From NCBI RefSeq assembly GCF_004210375.1, contig NC_134833.1, positions 143,646,127-143,710,126 of the forward strand: a stretch of DNA of 64,000 nt. The letters run 5' to 3'. The position numbers and the translations under genes were made by a program. Shown here piece after piece: positions 54,901-55,749 of this stretch. Origin of the DNA: Tachypleus tridentatus. Its lineage: Eukaryota; Arthropoda; Merostomata; Xiphosura; Limulidae. The number at the start of each line of letters is the position of its first letter. Position 1 is the first letter of the stretch. Below the pieces are notes generated by a model. The model saw only the letters and a program-made list of their open reading frames with translations, had not been told where the DNA came from and did no database searches.

Positions 54901-54967
54901 TTTCTTCCCTGTTGGTGATTGTTTCCTCAAGCAATATGAAGATGAGTTGATGGGAGGGGCTGGTTGA
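874..54967 (+). CDS. RyR: Ryanodine receptor, 3' part of gene (40 exons, spliced)
   Basis: Homotetrameric calcium-release channel of the sarcoplasmic/endoplasmic reticulum, opened by cytosolic calcium or by coupling to the plasma-membrane calcium channel. Forty exons joined at GT/AG sites give one frame of 1,354 residues ending in TGA at 54,965. Landmarks, counted from the first residue in the window: acidic run (about 60-66), EF-hand pair (398-458), first membrane helix of the S1-S6 set (about 880-902), second (about 965-985), S3/S4 region (1,102-1,150), S5 (1,151-1,180), filter GGGIGD (about 1,206-1,211), S6 (about 1,228-1,246), zinc-site CFICG (about 1,271). The order matches the last quarter of animal RyRs, which are about 5,000 residues long, so roughly three quarters of the protein is encoded left of the window. 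Very close to insect RyR in S2-S6. Exon numbers used below are local to this window. No frameshift or in-frame stop was seen. Confidence 0.97.
1321..1375 (+). CDS. RyR: RyR exon 2
   Basis: 55 nt between TTTTACAG and GTAAGT. Completes a Ser codon with exon 1 and reads [18 protein letters not shown], matching the vertebrate 'L-Y-M-A-Y-A' segment. Ends in phase 0. The 733-bp intron that follows has no recognisable content. Confidence 0.9.
2109..2177 (+). CDS. RyR: RyR exon 3, acidic segment
   Basis: 69 nt, phase 0 at both ends. Starts SCGGA, then seven consecutive Glu, two Gly and three Asp. Vertebrate RyRs have an acidic run at the same place. Length is a multiple of three, so skipping it would keep the frame. 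The 1.6-kb intron that follows holds an (TA)n microsatellite at about 2,553-2,576 and otherwise nothing recognised. Confidence 0.88.
3792..3891 (+). CDS. RyR: RyR exon 4
   Basis: 100 nt, acceptor CTGTACAG, donor AAAG|GTTTGC. Encodes [18 protein letters not shown] and AEMVL, strongly conserved across RyRs. Leaves phase 1. The 2.3-kb intron that follows contains a Penelope-like remnant (about 4,045-4,660). Confidence 0.93.
4045..4660 (+). mobile_element. Penelope-like element remnant with inverted flanks
   Basis: Two arms of about 55 bp (4,083-4,140 and 4,561-4,618) are inverted copies of each other and carry TTCTAGTTTAT / ATAAACTAGAA. Between them, frame + at about 4,176-4,240 reads [13 protein letters not shown], the core of the GIY-YIG endonuclease that ends Penelope-like proteins, followed by a weak match to the domain's C-terminal part. 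The reverse-transcriptase part is missing. The arms resemble degenerate forms of the terminal motif (TGATGAAGG...GAAA) found in this class. Orientation is taken from the GIY-YIG frame. Confidence 0.6.
6212..6291 (+). CDS. RyR: RyR exon 5
   Basis: 80 nt, acceptor TTCATAG, donor ATG|GTAATT. Completes Gly with exon 4 and reads [20 protein letters not shown], matching the vertebrate 'LKLGISILNGG' segment. Phase 0 exit. The 1.1-kb intron that follows holds nothing I recognise. Confidence 0.92.
7390..7466 (+). CDS. RyR: RyR exon 6
   Basis: 77 nt. Reads [15 protein letters not shown] then SIAGLMNSC, a highly conserved RyR stretch. Leaves phase 2. The 1.2-kb intron that follows carries a poorly defined AT-rich region (about 7,640-8,010) where TACTTCATAAACA-like strings recur; no transposon was recognised. 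Confidence 0.93.
8633..8787 (+). CDS. RyR: RyR exon 7
   Basis: 155 nt, acceptor TTTTGACAG, donor TTGG|GTAAGC. Encodes [17 protein letters not shown] and, at the end, [17 protein letters not shown], one of the best conserved segments of the RyR C-terminal solenoid. Leaves phase 1. The 468-bp intron that follows holds nothing recognised. Confidence 0.96.
9256..9344 (+). CDS. RyR: RyR exon 8
   Basis: 89 nt, acceptor TTCCCAG, donor CAG|GTGAGA. Reads [18 protein letters not shown] then [11 protein letters not shown], nearly identical to vertebrate RyR. Phase 0 exit. The 1.6-kb intron that follows carries a LINE fragment and a SINE remnant. Confidence 0.96.
9655..10310 (-). mobile_element. CR1-like LINE fragment, 3' end
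   Basis: Read on the - strand this gives the C-terminal part of a LINE reverse-transcriptase protein: [20 protein letters not shown] at about 10,200-10,140, then further on [15 protein letters not shown] and a final GRDLIDG before the 3' tail. Several stops and frameshifts interrupt it. It shares a long similarity with the element at 20,640-21,880. It is 5'-truncated, as is usual for LINEs, and antisense to RyR. Confidence 0.7.
10590..10790 (+). mobile_element. tRNA-derived SINE remnant
   Basis: Contains a B-box-like CTTGGTTCATGACCC at about 10,633 and, downstream, GAGTAGCCCAAGAATTG, which matches (inverted) the body of the better preserved SINE at 41,828-42,092. No intact A box was seen. 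Lies in the intron between exons 8 and 9. Confidence 0.6.
10955..11011 (+). CDS. RyR: RyR exon 9
   Basis: 57 nt, phase 0 at both ends, acceptor TTAACACAG, donor CCG|GTAAGT. Reads [19 protein letters not shown], matching vertebrate 'ESISDFYWYYSGKDVID'. The 433-bp intron that follows ends in a poly-T run at about 11,370-11,393. Confidence 0.95.
11445..11516 (+). CDS. RyR: RyR exon 10
   Basis: 72 nt, phase 0 at both ends. Reads [20 protein letters not shown] then EFIQ; the vertebrate segment differs at only a few positions. The 1.2-kb intron that follows contains a fold-back retroelement and a SINE remnant. Confidence 0.95.
11668..11840. mobile_element. Fold-back insertion with 13-bp target-site duplication
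   Basis: Direct repeats CACAGAGGTACCT stand at 11,668-11,680 and 11,828-11,840. Between them are two 50-nt arms (11,680-11,729 and 11,751-11,800) that are inverted copies with two mismatches and a 21-nt loop, then a 27-nt tail with AAGTGGGTTTCTCG. The same tail ends the Penelope-like element at 23,460-24,880 and the fold-back at 33,078-33,283, so I read this as a small non-autonomous relative of that group. It is too short to code for a protein. Confidence 0.75.
11995..12090 (+). mobile_element. tRNA-derived SINE remnant (second type)
   Basis: Shows CAGTCTGAAGGCTTATAAC, then TACTGATGCCCATGGTGGGC and an A-rich ACAAACAAAG tail. This layout is shared with 41,495-41,600, 45,405-45,540 and 49,243-49,375. 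The B box (GGTTCGATACCC in better copies) is eroded. Confidence 0.5.
12691..12795 (+). CDS. RyR: RyR exon 11
   Basis: 105 nt, phase 0 at both ends, acceptor CTACTGTAG, donor AAG|GTAAAG. Reads [19 protein letters not shown] then [10 protein letters not shown], highly conserved. The 739-bp intron that follows holds nothing recognised. Confidence 0.95.
13535..13616 (+). CDS. RyR: RyR exon 12
   Basis: 82 nt. Reads [19 protein letters not shown] then IMMLSMLEG. Leaves phase 1 at the conserved Gly. The 1.1-kb intron that follows holds nothing I can name. Confidence 0.95.
14714..14784 (+). CDS. RyR: RyR exon 13
   Basis: 71 nt, acceptor TCTGTTAG, donor GAG|GTAGGT. Reads [18 protein letters not shown] then ASNVE, the conserved segment before the EF-hand region. 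Phase 0 exit into the longest intron of the window, 5.4 kb, which holds a TTAA-flanked MITE, a Tc1/mariner element and a possible optional exon. Confidence 0.95.
15580..15830. mobile_element. Candidate piggyBac-like MITE, 251 bp
   Basis: The left end TTAGCCTATTCATTACAG and the right end CTGCAGTGAATGGGTTAA are inverted copies; the similarity runs about 39 bp inward. The right end abuts TTAA and the left a mutated TTAG, as expected for TTAA-targeting elements. The interior has frames open on both strands that match no transposase I know, so I treat them as chance. Confidence 0.55.
15976..17552 (-). mobile_element. Tc1/mariner transposon, near full length, inactive
   Basis: Ends CACTGCTGGCCAAAATCTT are inverted at 15,976 and 17,552 and are flanked by TA. 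The inverted repeats run about 210 bp, and a related CTGGTCAAACGTTTAAGACC lies at their inner end (about 16,161 and 17,345), the IR/DR layout of many Tc1 elements. The transposase is on the - strand in three broken frames: DNA-binding part 17,275-16,823, middle with [13 protein letters not shown] (second catalytic Asp) 16,678-16,421, end 16,414-16,229. In the DHPACSP motif region the third catalytic Glu is replaced by Lys (PIKN at about 16,430). Antisense to RyR. Confidence 0.9.
16229..17275 (-). pseudogene. Tc1-like transposase, broken
   Basis: About 330 codons spread over three frames. The N-terminal 150 residues contain the helix-turn-helix with [19 protein letters not shown] and the linker GRPKK. 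The catalytic part keeps the FQQDN block but has lost the Glu of the last motif, and frames shift near 16,680-16,820 and 16,415. It cannot encode an active DDE transposase. Confidence 0.85.
18900..18971 (+). other. RyR: Possible optional RyR exon, 24 codons
   Basis: 72 nt between a good acceptor (TTTCAAAATTCTGCAG) and a GTATGC donor, open in the phase needed (0 in, 0 out) to be included between exons 13 and 14. It would insert [20 protein letters not shown] plus four residues between NVE and KILKFF. Its GC content (about 44%) is above the surrounding intron. I know no RyR with an insert here, so it may be a chance frame. Confidence 0.3.
20215..20280 (+). CDS. RyR: RyR exon 14
   Basis: 66 nt, phase 0 at both ends, acceptor TGAGTATAG, donor CAG|GTAATG. 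Reads [16 protein letters not shown] then ASSSFQ; the vertebrate counterpart is '[16 protein letters not shown]'. Leads into the EF-hand pair. The 2.0-kb intron that follows is largely LINE sequence. Confidence 0.95.
20640..21880 (-). mobile_element. CR1-like LINE fragment, interrupted
   Basis: On the - strand, from 21,845 downward: reverse-transcriptase motifs ([10 protein letters not shown], then [16 protein letters not shown] at about 21,640, [17 protein letters not shown]), then [19 protein letters not shown] and [15 protein letters not shown] (about 21,330-21,260), then the 3' end at 20,640-20,825. The usual catalytic A/F-D-D is FANN here, so the enzyme is dead. It is split by the + strand LINE tail at about 20,830-21,185. 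Confidence 0.75.
20830..21185 (+). mobile_element. CR1-like LINE 3' tail, nested
   Basis: Runs opposite to the LINE around it. The + strand shows GGGGACACAAGTATGAATTTTG, then a degraded C-terminal coding end and the tail with GATGGACCAATAGGTCCCATTTTG and GTTATGTTAT, which is seen in part again at 48,550-48,790. Left border uncertain by some tens of bases. Confidence 0.55.
22296..22375 (+). CDS. RyR: RyR exon 15, first EF-hand
   Basis: 80 nt, acceptor TTGAACAG, donor CTCG|GTAAGT. Reads [20 protein letters not shown]. The loop [12 protein letters not shown] has Asp at 1, Asn at 5, Gly at 6 and Glu at 12 but Lys at position 3, so calcium binding may be weak. Leaves phase 2. The 5.0-kb intron that follows contains a Penelope-like element and a Tc1 element. 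Confidence 0.95.
23460..24880 (+). mobile_element. Penelope-like retroelement, decayed
   Basis: Reverse-transcriptase motifs in order on the + strand: [16 protein letters not shown] (about 23,495), [17 protein letters not shown] (about 23,680), [14 protein letters not shown] (about 23,775) and [22 protein letters not shown] endonuclease end follows ([20 protein letters not shown], about 24,370-24,430, then RFKEHK). The combination of this reverse transcriptase with GIY-YIG defines the class. The YVDD-type site reads YVVD, and stops and shifts interrupt the frame. The 3' tail (24,740-24,880) has GACCTAGGAAGGTCAAA and AAGTGGGTTTCTCGTCATCAAG, shared with fold-backs elsewhere in the window. Confidence 0.85.
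25408..26952 (+). mobile_element. Second Tc1/mariner-type transposon, decayed
   Basis: Terminal inverted repeats share AAAGTGTTAGGACAA (25,420 region) and TTGTCCTAACACTTT (26,930 region). Inside on the + strand the transposase is readable in pieces: [20 protein letters not shown] at about 26,237-26,300 keeps the first catalytic Asp, and [14 protein letters not shown] follows in the next frame segment. Many frame breaks; 1.55 kb overall, the usual size. Different terminal sequence from the element at 15,976. Confidence 0.85.
27413..27516 (+). CDS. RyR: RyR exon 16, second EF-hand
   Basis: 104 nt, acceptor CATGACAG, donor TTG|GTAAGT. Reads [20 protein letters not shown] then [15 protein letters not shown]. 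The loop [12 protein letters not shown] has Asn at 3, Asp at 5, Gly at 6 and Glu at 12, but Glu rather than Asp at 1. Leaves phase 1. The 1.5-kb intron that follows has a degenerate tandem repeat and a TTAA-flanked MITE. Confidence 0.96.
27545..28130. repeat. Degenerate tandem repeat, about 35-45 bp units
   Basis: Phrases built on GTTAAG-AA-AGTAGTTTTTGGAGTTTGG recur about a dozen times with heavy divergence (for example TAAGAAGTTGTAGTTTTTGAGTTTGG near 27,639 and GAGGAACAGTAGTTTTTAAAG near 28,052). An unrelated stretch at about 27,860-28,010 interrupts them. Confidence 0.55.
28515..28764. mobile_element. Candidate TTAA-flanked MITE, 250 bp
   Basis: Starts TTAACCTGTTGACTGCC and ends GGCACTGAACAGGTTAA, inverted copies with two mismatches, with TTAA at both ends. 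No coding content. Similar in size and end structure to 15,580-15,830, though the interiors are not alike. Confidence 0.6.
29018..29075 (+). CDS. RyR: RyR exon 17
   Basis: 58 nt, acceptor TTTCTAG, donor CCTAG|GTAGGT. Reads [18 protein letters not shown], almost identical in all RyRs. Leaves phase 2. The 731-bp intron that follows has a poly-T run near 29,507-29,525. Confidence 0.96.
29807..29883 (+). CDS. RyR: RyR exon 18
   Basis: 77 nt, acceptor TTTTTAG, donor ATGG|GTGAGT. Reads [20 protein letters not shown] then RIEIM. Leaves phase 1. The 814-bp intron that follows holds nothing recognised. Confidence 0.96.
30698..30777 (+). CDS. RyR: RyR exon 19
   Basis: 80 nt, acceptor TTTACAG, donor AAG|GTGATC. 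Reads [20 protein letters not shown] then EKPQIK, conserved. Phase 0 exit. The 949-bp intron that follows ends with a SINE-like tail at about 31,640-31,700 (CAGATAGCTTATC...AACAAACAAAAAC). Confidence 0.95.
31727..31825 (+). CDS. RyR: RyR exon 20
   Basis: 99 nt, phase 0 at both ends. Reads [20 protein letters not shown] then [13 protein letters not shown]. The 509-bp intron that follows contains an inverted repeat of Penelope-like terminal sequence. Confidence 0.95.
31975..32165. mobile_element. Inverted pair of retroelement-terminus fragments
   Basis: The complement of 31,985-32,080 reads CTTGATGAAAAAGG, CTTGAAAGTGCTTAGG, then TTGTAGGGTTTTATATTTTG. The segment 32,101-32,160 carries the same series in the other orientation (AAGAAAGGTC, AAAGTGTTCAAGTTGTGAGG, TTTTGTATTTTTCCTTCAT), so the two form an imperfect fold-back. 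The sequence resembles terminal regions of Penelope-like elements; the class assignment is an inference. Confidence 0.45.
32335..32432 (+). CDS. RyR: RyR exon 21
   Basis: 98 nt, acceptor TATTGTTAG, donor CACC|GTAAGT. Reads [20 protein letters not shown] then [12 protein letters not shown]. The first residues match 'FEMQLAAQIS' of other RyRs; the rest is divergent, acidic and probably flexible. Leaves phase 2. The 426-bp intron that follows holds a fragment of the Tc1 element family of 15,976. Confidence 0.9.
32605..32732 (-). mobile_element. Solo terminal repeat of the first Tc1 family
   Basis: Matches the right inverted repeat of the element at 15,976-17,552 (about 17,425-17,552), including CTACTCAAATAAGTGGTTGAG and GTTCATTGGCC, down to the terminal CAGCAGTG followed by TA. 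A short internal deletion removes the CAAGATTT part. No transposase sequence is attached. Confidence 0.8.
32859..33062 (+). CDS. RyR: RyR exon 22, approach to the membrane
   Basis: 204 nt, acceptor GGATGTAG (the next AG, at TTCAG, would break the frame), donor ACAAG|GTAAAA. Contains [20 protein letters not shown], then [20 protein letters not shown] and [19 protein letters not shown]. The second half is hydrophobic and matches the auxiliary membrane-associated segment before S1 in other RyRs. Leaves phase 2. The 1.6-kb intron that follows holds a fold-back element 15 bp past the donor, a SINE remnant and a possible optional exon. Confidence 0.93.
33078..33283. mobile_element. Penelope-related fold-back element
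   Basis: Arms 33,078-33,151 and about 33,168-33,241 are inverted copies with about nine mismatches and a loop of under 20 nt (GTTAACCTGAAGATGAC region). The arms contain GACCTAGGAAGGTCAAAAC and CATACCAGCTGTTCTGAGA, found also in the tail of the Penelope-like element at 24,740-24,880, and the right side ends with the same AAGTGGGTTTCTTGTCATCAAG. It starts about 15 bp after the exon 22 donor. Confidence 0.75.
33990..34250 (+). mobile_element. SINE remnant
   Basis: TGACCTAGTGGTTAGCTTGC (A-box-like) and AAGGTTCAAGCC (B-box-like) stand at 34,026-34,058. A body remnant GATGTTGCTGACTGGCTG follows at 34,152, a phrase also seen at 51,664. Strongly decayed. Confidence 0.4.
34332..34385 (+). other. RyR: Possible optional RyR exon, 18 codons
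   Basis: 54 nt between CTGTCCTTAG and TG|GTAATG, open in the phase required between exons 22 and 23 (2 in, 2 out). It would add [17 protein letters not shown] and a Trp split over the junction. Other RyRs have no such insert at this place: direct joining of exons 22 and 23 aligns within two residues of vertebrate RyR1. It may be a chance frame. Confidence 0.22.
34663..34896 (+). CDS. RyR: RyR exon 23
   Basis: 234 nt, acceptor CTTACTAG, donor GTGAG|GTAAAT. Reads [16 protein letters not shown], then [11 protein letters not shown], and [17 protein letters not shown]. The first part ends the hydrophobic segment; [11 protein letters not shown] matches 'IFGLDLKRE' of vertebrate RyR. Leaves phase 2. 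Followed by a 302-bp intron with nothing recognised. Confidence 0.93.
35199..35361 (+). CDS. RyR: RyR exon 24
   Basis: 163 nt, acceptor ATTATAAG, donor CAC|GTAAGT. Reads [20 protein letters not shown] and a long acidic, Gly-rich stretch. This is the variable cytoplasmic region between the auxiliary segment and S1, with little sequence conservation expected. Phase 0 exit. The 470-bp intron that follows holds nothing recognised. Confidence 0.85.
35832..35899 (+). CDS. RyR: RyR exon 25
   Basis: 68 nt, acceptor TTTTCTAG, donor TAGG|GTAAAC. Reads [20 protein letters not shown] then RL. Assigned by phase, splice sites and position within the variable region rather than by conserved motifs. Leaves phase 2. 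The 781-bp intron that follows holds a short (TA)n run near 36,056. Confidence 0.75.
36681..36843 (+). CDS. RyR: RyR exon 26
   Basis: 163 nt, acceptor TTCAGCAG, donor GTG|GTGAGT. Reads [20 protein letters not shown], then a Pro-rich stretch and [11 protein letters not shown], leading directly to S1. Phase 0 exit. The 1.2-kb intron that follows is mostly a tandem array. Confidence 0.85.
37255..37980. repeat. Intronic tandem array, about 80-100 bp units
   Basis: ATAAGATGTTGATACAA followed by TGTAGTCATGCCAAACATGGT recurs about eight times (first diverged copies near 37,264 and 37,350, then near 37,411, 37,490, 37,577, 37,660, 37,848, 37,917). Spacing varies through T-rich indels. One unit also carries a copy of the next exon's acceptor and first eight codons (37,800-37,823). 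Confidence 0.85.
38038..38124 (+). CDS. RyR: RyR exon 27, membrane helix S1
   Basis: 87 nt, phase 0 at both ends, acceptor AATTTTAG, donor AAG|GTATGT. Reads [20 protein letters not shown] then INCILLFYK, the first helix of the S1-S6 set. The 2.7-kb intron that follows has SINE sequence at about 39,385-39,655 and no other recognised content. Confidence 0.96.
39385..39655 (+). mobile_element. tRNA-derived SINE remnant
   Basis: An A-box-like TGGCCTGGTGAATAGGGCAT and a B-box-like GTGGGTTTAACTCCCATCACC stand at 39,393-39,452. A body and a tail ending CAACAAACAAACAAAAAC follow near 39,632-39,652. The frame open through part of it is chance. Confidence 0.55.
40799..41047 (+). CDS. RyR: RyR exon 28, membrane helix S2
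   Basis: 249 nt, phase 0 at both ends, acceptor TGCTGTAG, donor AAG|GTGAGA. The first 50 codons are an acidic luminal S1-S2 loop. Then come [20 protein letters not shown] and [10 protein letters not shown], the S2 helix. The residue two before Ile in MLIAYYHLK is Met, at the place I align with the insect site known for diamide resistance. The 2.4-kb intron that follows holds two SINE copies. Confidence 0.96.
41495..41600 (+). mobile_element. tRNA-derived SINE remnant (second type)
   Basis: CCTCAGTCTGAAGGCTTTTAA, then AACCTGTGGTGGGCACAGTA and a TAACAATAAACAAATAAA tail. Same layout as 45,405-45,540 and 49,243-49,375. Confidence 0.5.
41828..42092 (-). mobile_element. tRNA-derived SINE, best preserved copy
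   Basis: On the - strand a tRNA-like head has CTTGACTTGTAATCTGAGGG and a perfect B box GGTTCGAATCC (about 42,036-42,026). A body with GAGTAGCCCAAGAGTTGGTG and CTAGTCTTACACTGCTAAAT follows, then a tail rich in T/A at 41,828. Length about 265 bp. This sequence family is what suggests a horseshoe crab to me. Confidence 0.85.
43399..43529 (+). CDS. RyR: RyR exon 29, S2-S3 cytoplasmic loop
   Basis: 131 nt, acceptor CTGTATAAG, donor ACAAG|GTTAGG. Reads [20 protein letters not shown] then [20 protein letters not shown], highly conserved in RyRs. Leaves phase 2. The 389-bp intron that follows holds nothing recognised. Confidence 0.97.
43919..43961 (+). CDS. RyR: RyR exon 30, short
   Basis: 43 nt, the shortest exon here, acceptor GCTTTTAG, donor AGG|GTACGT. 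Reads [14 protein letters not shown], matching '[14 protein letters not shown]'. Phase 0 exit. The 562-bp intron that follows holds a SINE. Confidence 0.95.
44210..44450 (+). mobile_element. tRNA-derived SINE
   Basis: Has TGGCCTGAGGGTTCTCGATTTGAACCCC, where the B-box-like part is TCGATTTGAACCCC (44,233-44,246). The body phrases ATTCACTAGTAAAGAGTAGCCC and AGTGGCAGTGGATGG and a tail ending CTTCAACAAACG near 44,445 follow. Confidence 0.65.
44524..44636 (+). CDS. RyR: RyR exon 31
   Basis: 113 nt, acceptor CATGAACAG, donor AGTTT|GTAAGT. Reads [20 protein letters not shown] then [17 protein letters not shown]. Leaves phase 2. The 1.1-kb intron that follows holds a SINE remnant and a short (TA)n run near 45,618. 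Confidence 0.95.
45405..45540 (+). mobile_element. tRNA-derived SINE remnant (second type)
   Basis: CAATCCCCCAGTGGGTCCAACAGTAAGG resembles an A box. CAAGGCTTGAATTCTCATTGTGG is an eroded B box, and AGCTTTGTGTTTAAAACAACAAA is the tail. Confidence 0.55.
45745..45805 (+). CDS. RyR: RyR exon 32
   Basis: 61 nt, acceptor ACTTTCAG, donor AAT|GTAAGT. Reads [20 protein letters not shown], matching 'IDVKYQMWKLGVVFTDN' before S3. Phase 0 exit. The 1.2-kb intron that follows holds a Penelope-related fragment at 45,960-46,095. Confidence 0.95.
45960..46095 (-). mobile_element. Penelope-related terminal fragment
   Basis: On the - strand it reads GTTAACCTGAAGATGACCTA, AGAAGGTTGAAATGTTGTC, then, after an AT-rich stretch, CACTTCAAGTGGGTTTCTCATCAT, the same tail sequence as at 24,740-24,880 and 33,168-33,283. 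Only one arm is present. Confidence 0.65.
46975..47121 (+). CDS. RyR: RyR exon 33, S3-S4 and S4-S5 linker
   Basis: 147 nt, phase 0 at both ends, acceptor TTTTTCCAG, donor CAG|GTGATG. Reads [20 protein letters not shown], then [20 protein letters not shown] and VTHNGKQ. The Gly of VGFKTL is retained; I believe it corresponds to the insect diamide-resistance position 4946. The 580-bp intron that follows holds nothing recognised. Confidence 0.97.
47702..47833 (+). CDS. RyR: RyR exon 34, helix S5 and pore turret
   Basis: 132 nt, phase 0 at both ends, acceptor TTCTCCAG, donor ACT|GTAAGT. Reads [20 protein letters not shown] then [20 protein letters not shown] and NMLT. The last four codons and the donor are copied several times in the array that fills the start of the next intron. 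Confidence 0.97.
47822..48314 (+). repeat. 48-bp tandem array seeded from the exon 34 donor
   Basis: AACATGCTCACT followed by GTAAGTACAG, the last four codons of exon 34 plus its splice donor, starts at 47,822 (genuine) and again at 47,870, 48,061, 48,109, 48,157, 48,205 and 48,253; an eroded copy at 48,003 has GTAATG. Spacing in the regular part is exactly 48 bp. The two parts, 47,834-47,960 and 48,061-48,320, share the same ends (CACTGCTTTTAATGGTCTAAAAT), so a larger duplication also took place. Frames open on both strands follow from the 48-bp period and are not genes. Confidence 0.93.
48550..48790 (+). mobile_element. CR1-like LINE 3' tail
   Basis: Reads [20 protein letters not shown] then [11 protein letters not shown], the usual C-terminal end of the LINE protein, followed by an AT-rich stretch and a tail with AAGATGGAACAGTAAGTCCC and TTATGTTATG. 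Related to 20,830-21,185. Confidence 0.6.
49067..49115 (+). CDS. RyR: RyR exon 35, pore helix and selectivity filter
   Basis: 49 nt, acceptor ATTTCAG, donor TCG|GTATGT. Reads [16 protein letters not shown] and the first base of the next Gly. GGGIGD is the RyR selectivity filter, so the filter is split over this intron. Leaves phase 1. The 500-bp intron that follows carries a SINE. Confidence 0.97.
49243..49375 (+). mobile_element. tRNA-derived SINE (second type)
   Basis: A-box-like CCCAGTGGTACAGCAGTATGTC, B box CTGGGTTTCGATACCCGTG, then GGCAGAGCACAGATAGCCCA and a tail ending AAATCAAACAAA. The best copy of its type here. Confidence 0.75.
49616..49723 (+). CDS. RyR: RyR exon 36, helix S6
   Basis: 108 nt, acceptor CTTGCAG, donor CAAG|GTAATG. 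Starts with the Gly-Asp that ends the filter, reads [20 protein letters not shown] then [15 protein letters not shown], the pore-lining S6. Leaves phase 1. The 627-bp intron that follows holds a tandem repeat. Confidence 0.98.
49945..50170. repeat. Tandem repeat, about 60-bp unit, three to four copies
   Basis: AAACCCAG-TGTGGGTT followed by TTTTAATAG-AAGCATCTCTCTT recurs near 49,972, 50,029, 50,086 and 50,148 with moderate divergence. Confidence 0.7.
50351..50415 (+). CDS. RyR: RyR exon 37
   Basis: 65 nt, acceptor TTCTTTAG, donor GAG|GTAATA. Completes Gly and reads [20 protein letters not shown] and a final Glu: the cytoplasmic end of S6 leading into the C-terminal domain. Phase 0 exit. The 631-bp intron that follows holds nothing recognised. 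Confidence 0.97.
51047..51147 (+). CDS. RyR: RyR exon 38, zinc-binding C-terminal domain
   Basis: 101 nt, acceptor GCTTTCAG, donor ACAT|GTAAGT. Reads [20 protein letters not shown] then [13 protein letters not shown]. The two Cys of CFIC and the two His of the H-x4-H group (DTHVQKEH) are the ligands of the known RyR zinc site. Leaves phase 2. The 2.3-kb intron that follows has a 45-bp array, a SINE scrap near 51,664, a Tc1 remnant and a 30-bp repeat. Confidence 0.97.
51180..51452. repeat. 45-bp tandem array, six copies
   Basis: The unit AATTTAAATATTAACTC-TCAGGACTATGGTAATTATTTAACATT repeats six times almost perfectly; copies alternate between CTCAT, CTCCT and, in the last, CTCGT. It starts about 30 bp after the exon 38 donor. 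An open - strand frame of 15-residue repeats results from the period and is not a gene. Confidence 0.93.
52130..53065 (+). mobile_element. Tc1-like transposase remnant
   Basis: Scattered + strand matches in the order expected of Tc1 transposase: [11 protein letters not shown] at about 52,658, [19 protein letters not shown] at about 52,716-52,775 (frame breaks), then [13 protein letters not shown] at about 52,942 and [16 protein letters not shown] near 53,015-53,062. Where the last catalytic Glu is expected (NIIEP in relatives) the codon gives Lys. Ends are not clear. Confidence 0.6.
53068..53190. repeat. 30-bp tandem repeat, four copies
   Basis: CATTTTCTGATACATAACACTTTGTATCAT repeats four times with a single substitution (ACACAACAC in the second copy). 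It sits directly after the Tc1 remnant. Confidence 0.9.
53410..53461 (+). CDS. RyR: RyR exon 39
   Basis: 52 nt, acceptor TTTTTACAG, donor CAG|GTATGT. Reads [17 protein letters not shown], arthropod-type. Phase 0 exit. The 1.4-kb intron that follows has a SINE remnant near 53,690-53,830 and nothing else recognised. Confidence 0.96.
53690..53830 (+). mobile_element. tRNA-derived SINE remnant
   Basis: GAGTGCCCATGGTTCGGAATCCC has an eroded B box. ACTATTCACTTTGGTGATGAG and AGTGGCAGTCACTC are body remnants comparable with 44,210-44,450. Confidence 0.5.
54860..54967 (+). CDS. RyR: RyR exon 40, terminal coding exon
   Basis: 108 nt including TGA (54,965-54,967), acceptor TCATTACAG. Reads [20 protein letters not shown] then [15 protein letters not shown]. 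Vertebrate RyRs end shortly after 'KQYEDQL'; a short Gly-rich extension as here is typical of arthropods. Confidence 0.98.
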   Translation, partial: ETYVWELYQKRCWDFFPVGDCFLKQYEDELMGGAG

Positions 54968-55740
54968 TCAGTTTTGTACCATCCAATACTTCTCTGTCAG
55001 TTCACTTTCATTCAGCCCTACTTATCTCAGGATCACAGTATGCTCTTCTCTTAGCTTGTAAATTAGCATAAAAATATGCTTACTGCTTGTATAAGAAACT
55101 CAAAAGTTAAAGTTCCTAACCTTAATTGAACAATTGAACCTCCCCCCCCCCTCTTCACACTTTCATCTTGTAATATTTTCTACAGCCTTCCAATATTTCT
55201 TGCTTCAAACAATTTGGATTGTGTTATCATTAAACTTGATTTATAAGTGTGTTCCAACAGAGTGAGATAAGTATTCCATGAAATTAAATGAACAAAAGTG
55301 CCAAAATCAGAGAAGATATTGTGATTGTTTTATTGATTTTTGTGTAAGTGAGTTCTGTCAATGACCTGTTTTCTTACAATCATTTAATTTTTTTTTCCTT
55401 TGGTTATGAAATATCTTGTGTATTAAGATGAGGCTTGTATTAACGACATTAAGACAGTTAAACATGTGCATATTGTAAATTCTTTATTACTTACACCAAG
55501 AAGTGACTTTTACACTATTGACTAAAAAACAAGTCAGAAAAATCTTTGCCTTAACATTATCTTATTCAGCAAGTTTCAACTGCTTCTATAGTATTTTGAC
55601 ACAAATAATATTGTCTGCAATGGTAGGAATGTTTCCATGCACATTTTTCTTATTCAGGTAGTGAAAAAGAAACCAAAAAAACTAGTTTGTGTTTGCTTTT
55701 ACCTTTGTACACTGAAAGTGAAAATTAATAAAATAAACTT
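54968..55740 (+). other. RyR: Probable RyR 3' UTR
   Basis: No open frame of note. A run of nine or more C lies near 55,143. The first AATAAA hexamers past the stop that I see are at 55,727-55,732 and 55,732-55,737, so a 3' UTR of about 0.75 kb is plausible. The true cleavage site is not determined, and later AATAAA strings exist. Confidence 0.4.
55727..55737 (+). terminator. RyR: Candidate RyR polyadenylation signal
   Basis: Two overlapping AATAAA hexamers within AATAAAATAAA, about 760 bp past the stop codon, followed by T-rich sequence (55,750-55,775). Confidence 0.4.
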
Positions 55741-55749
55741 ACCTTCTAT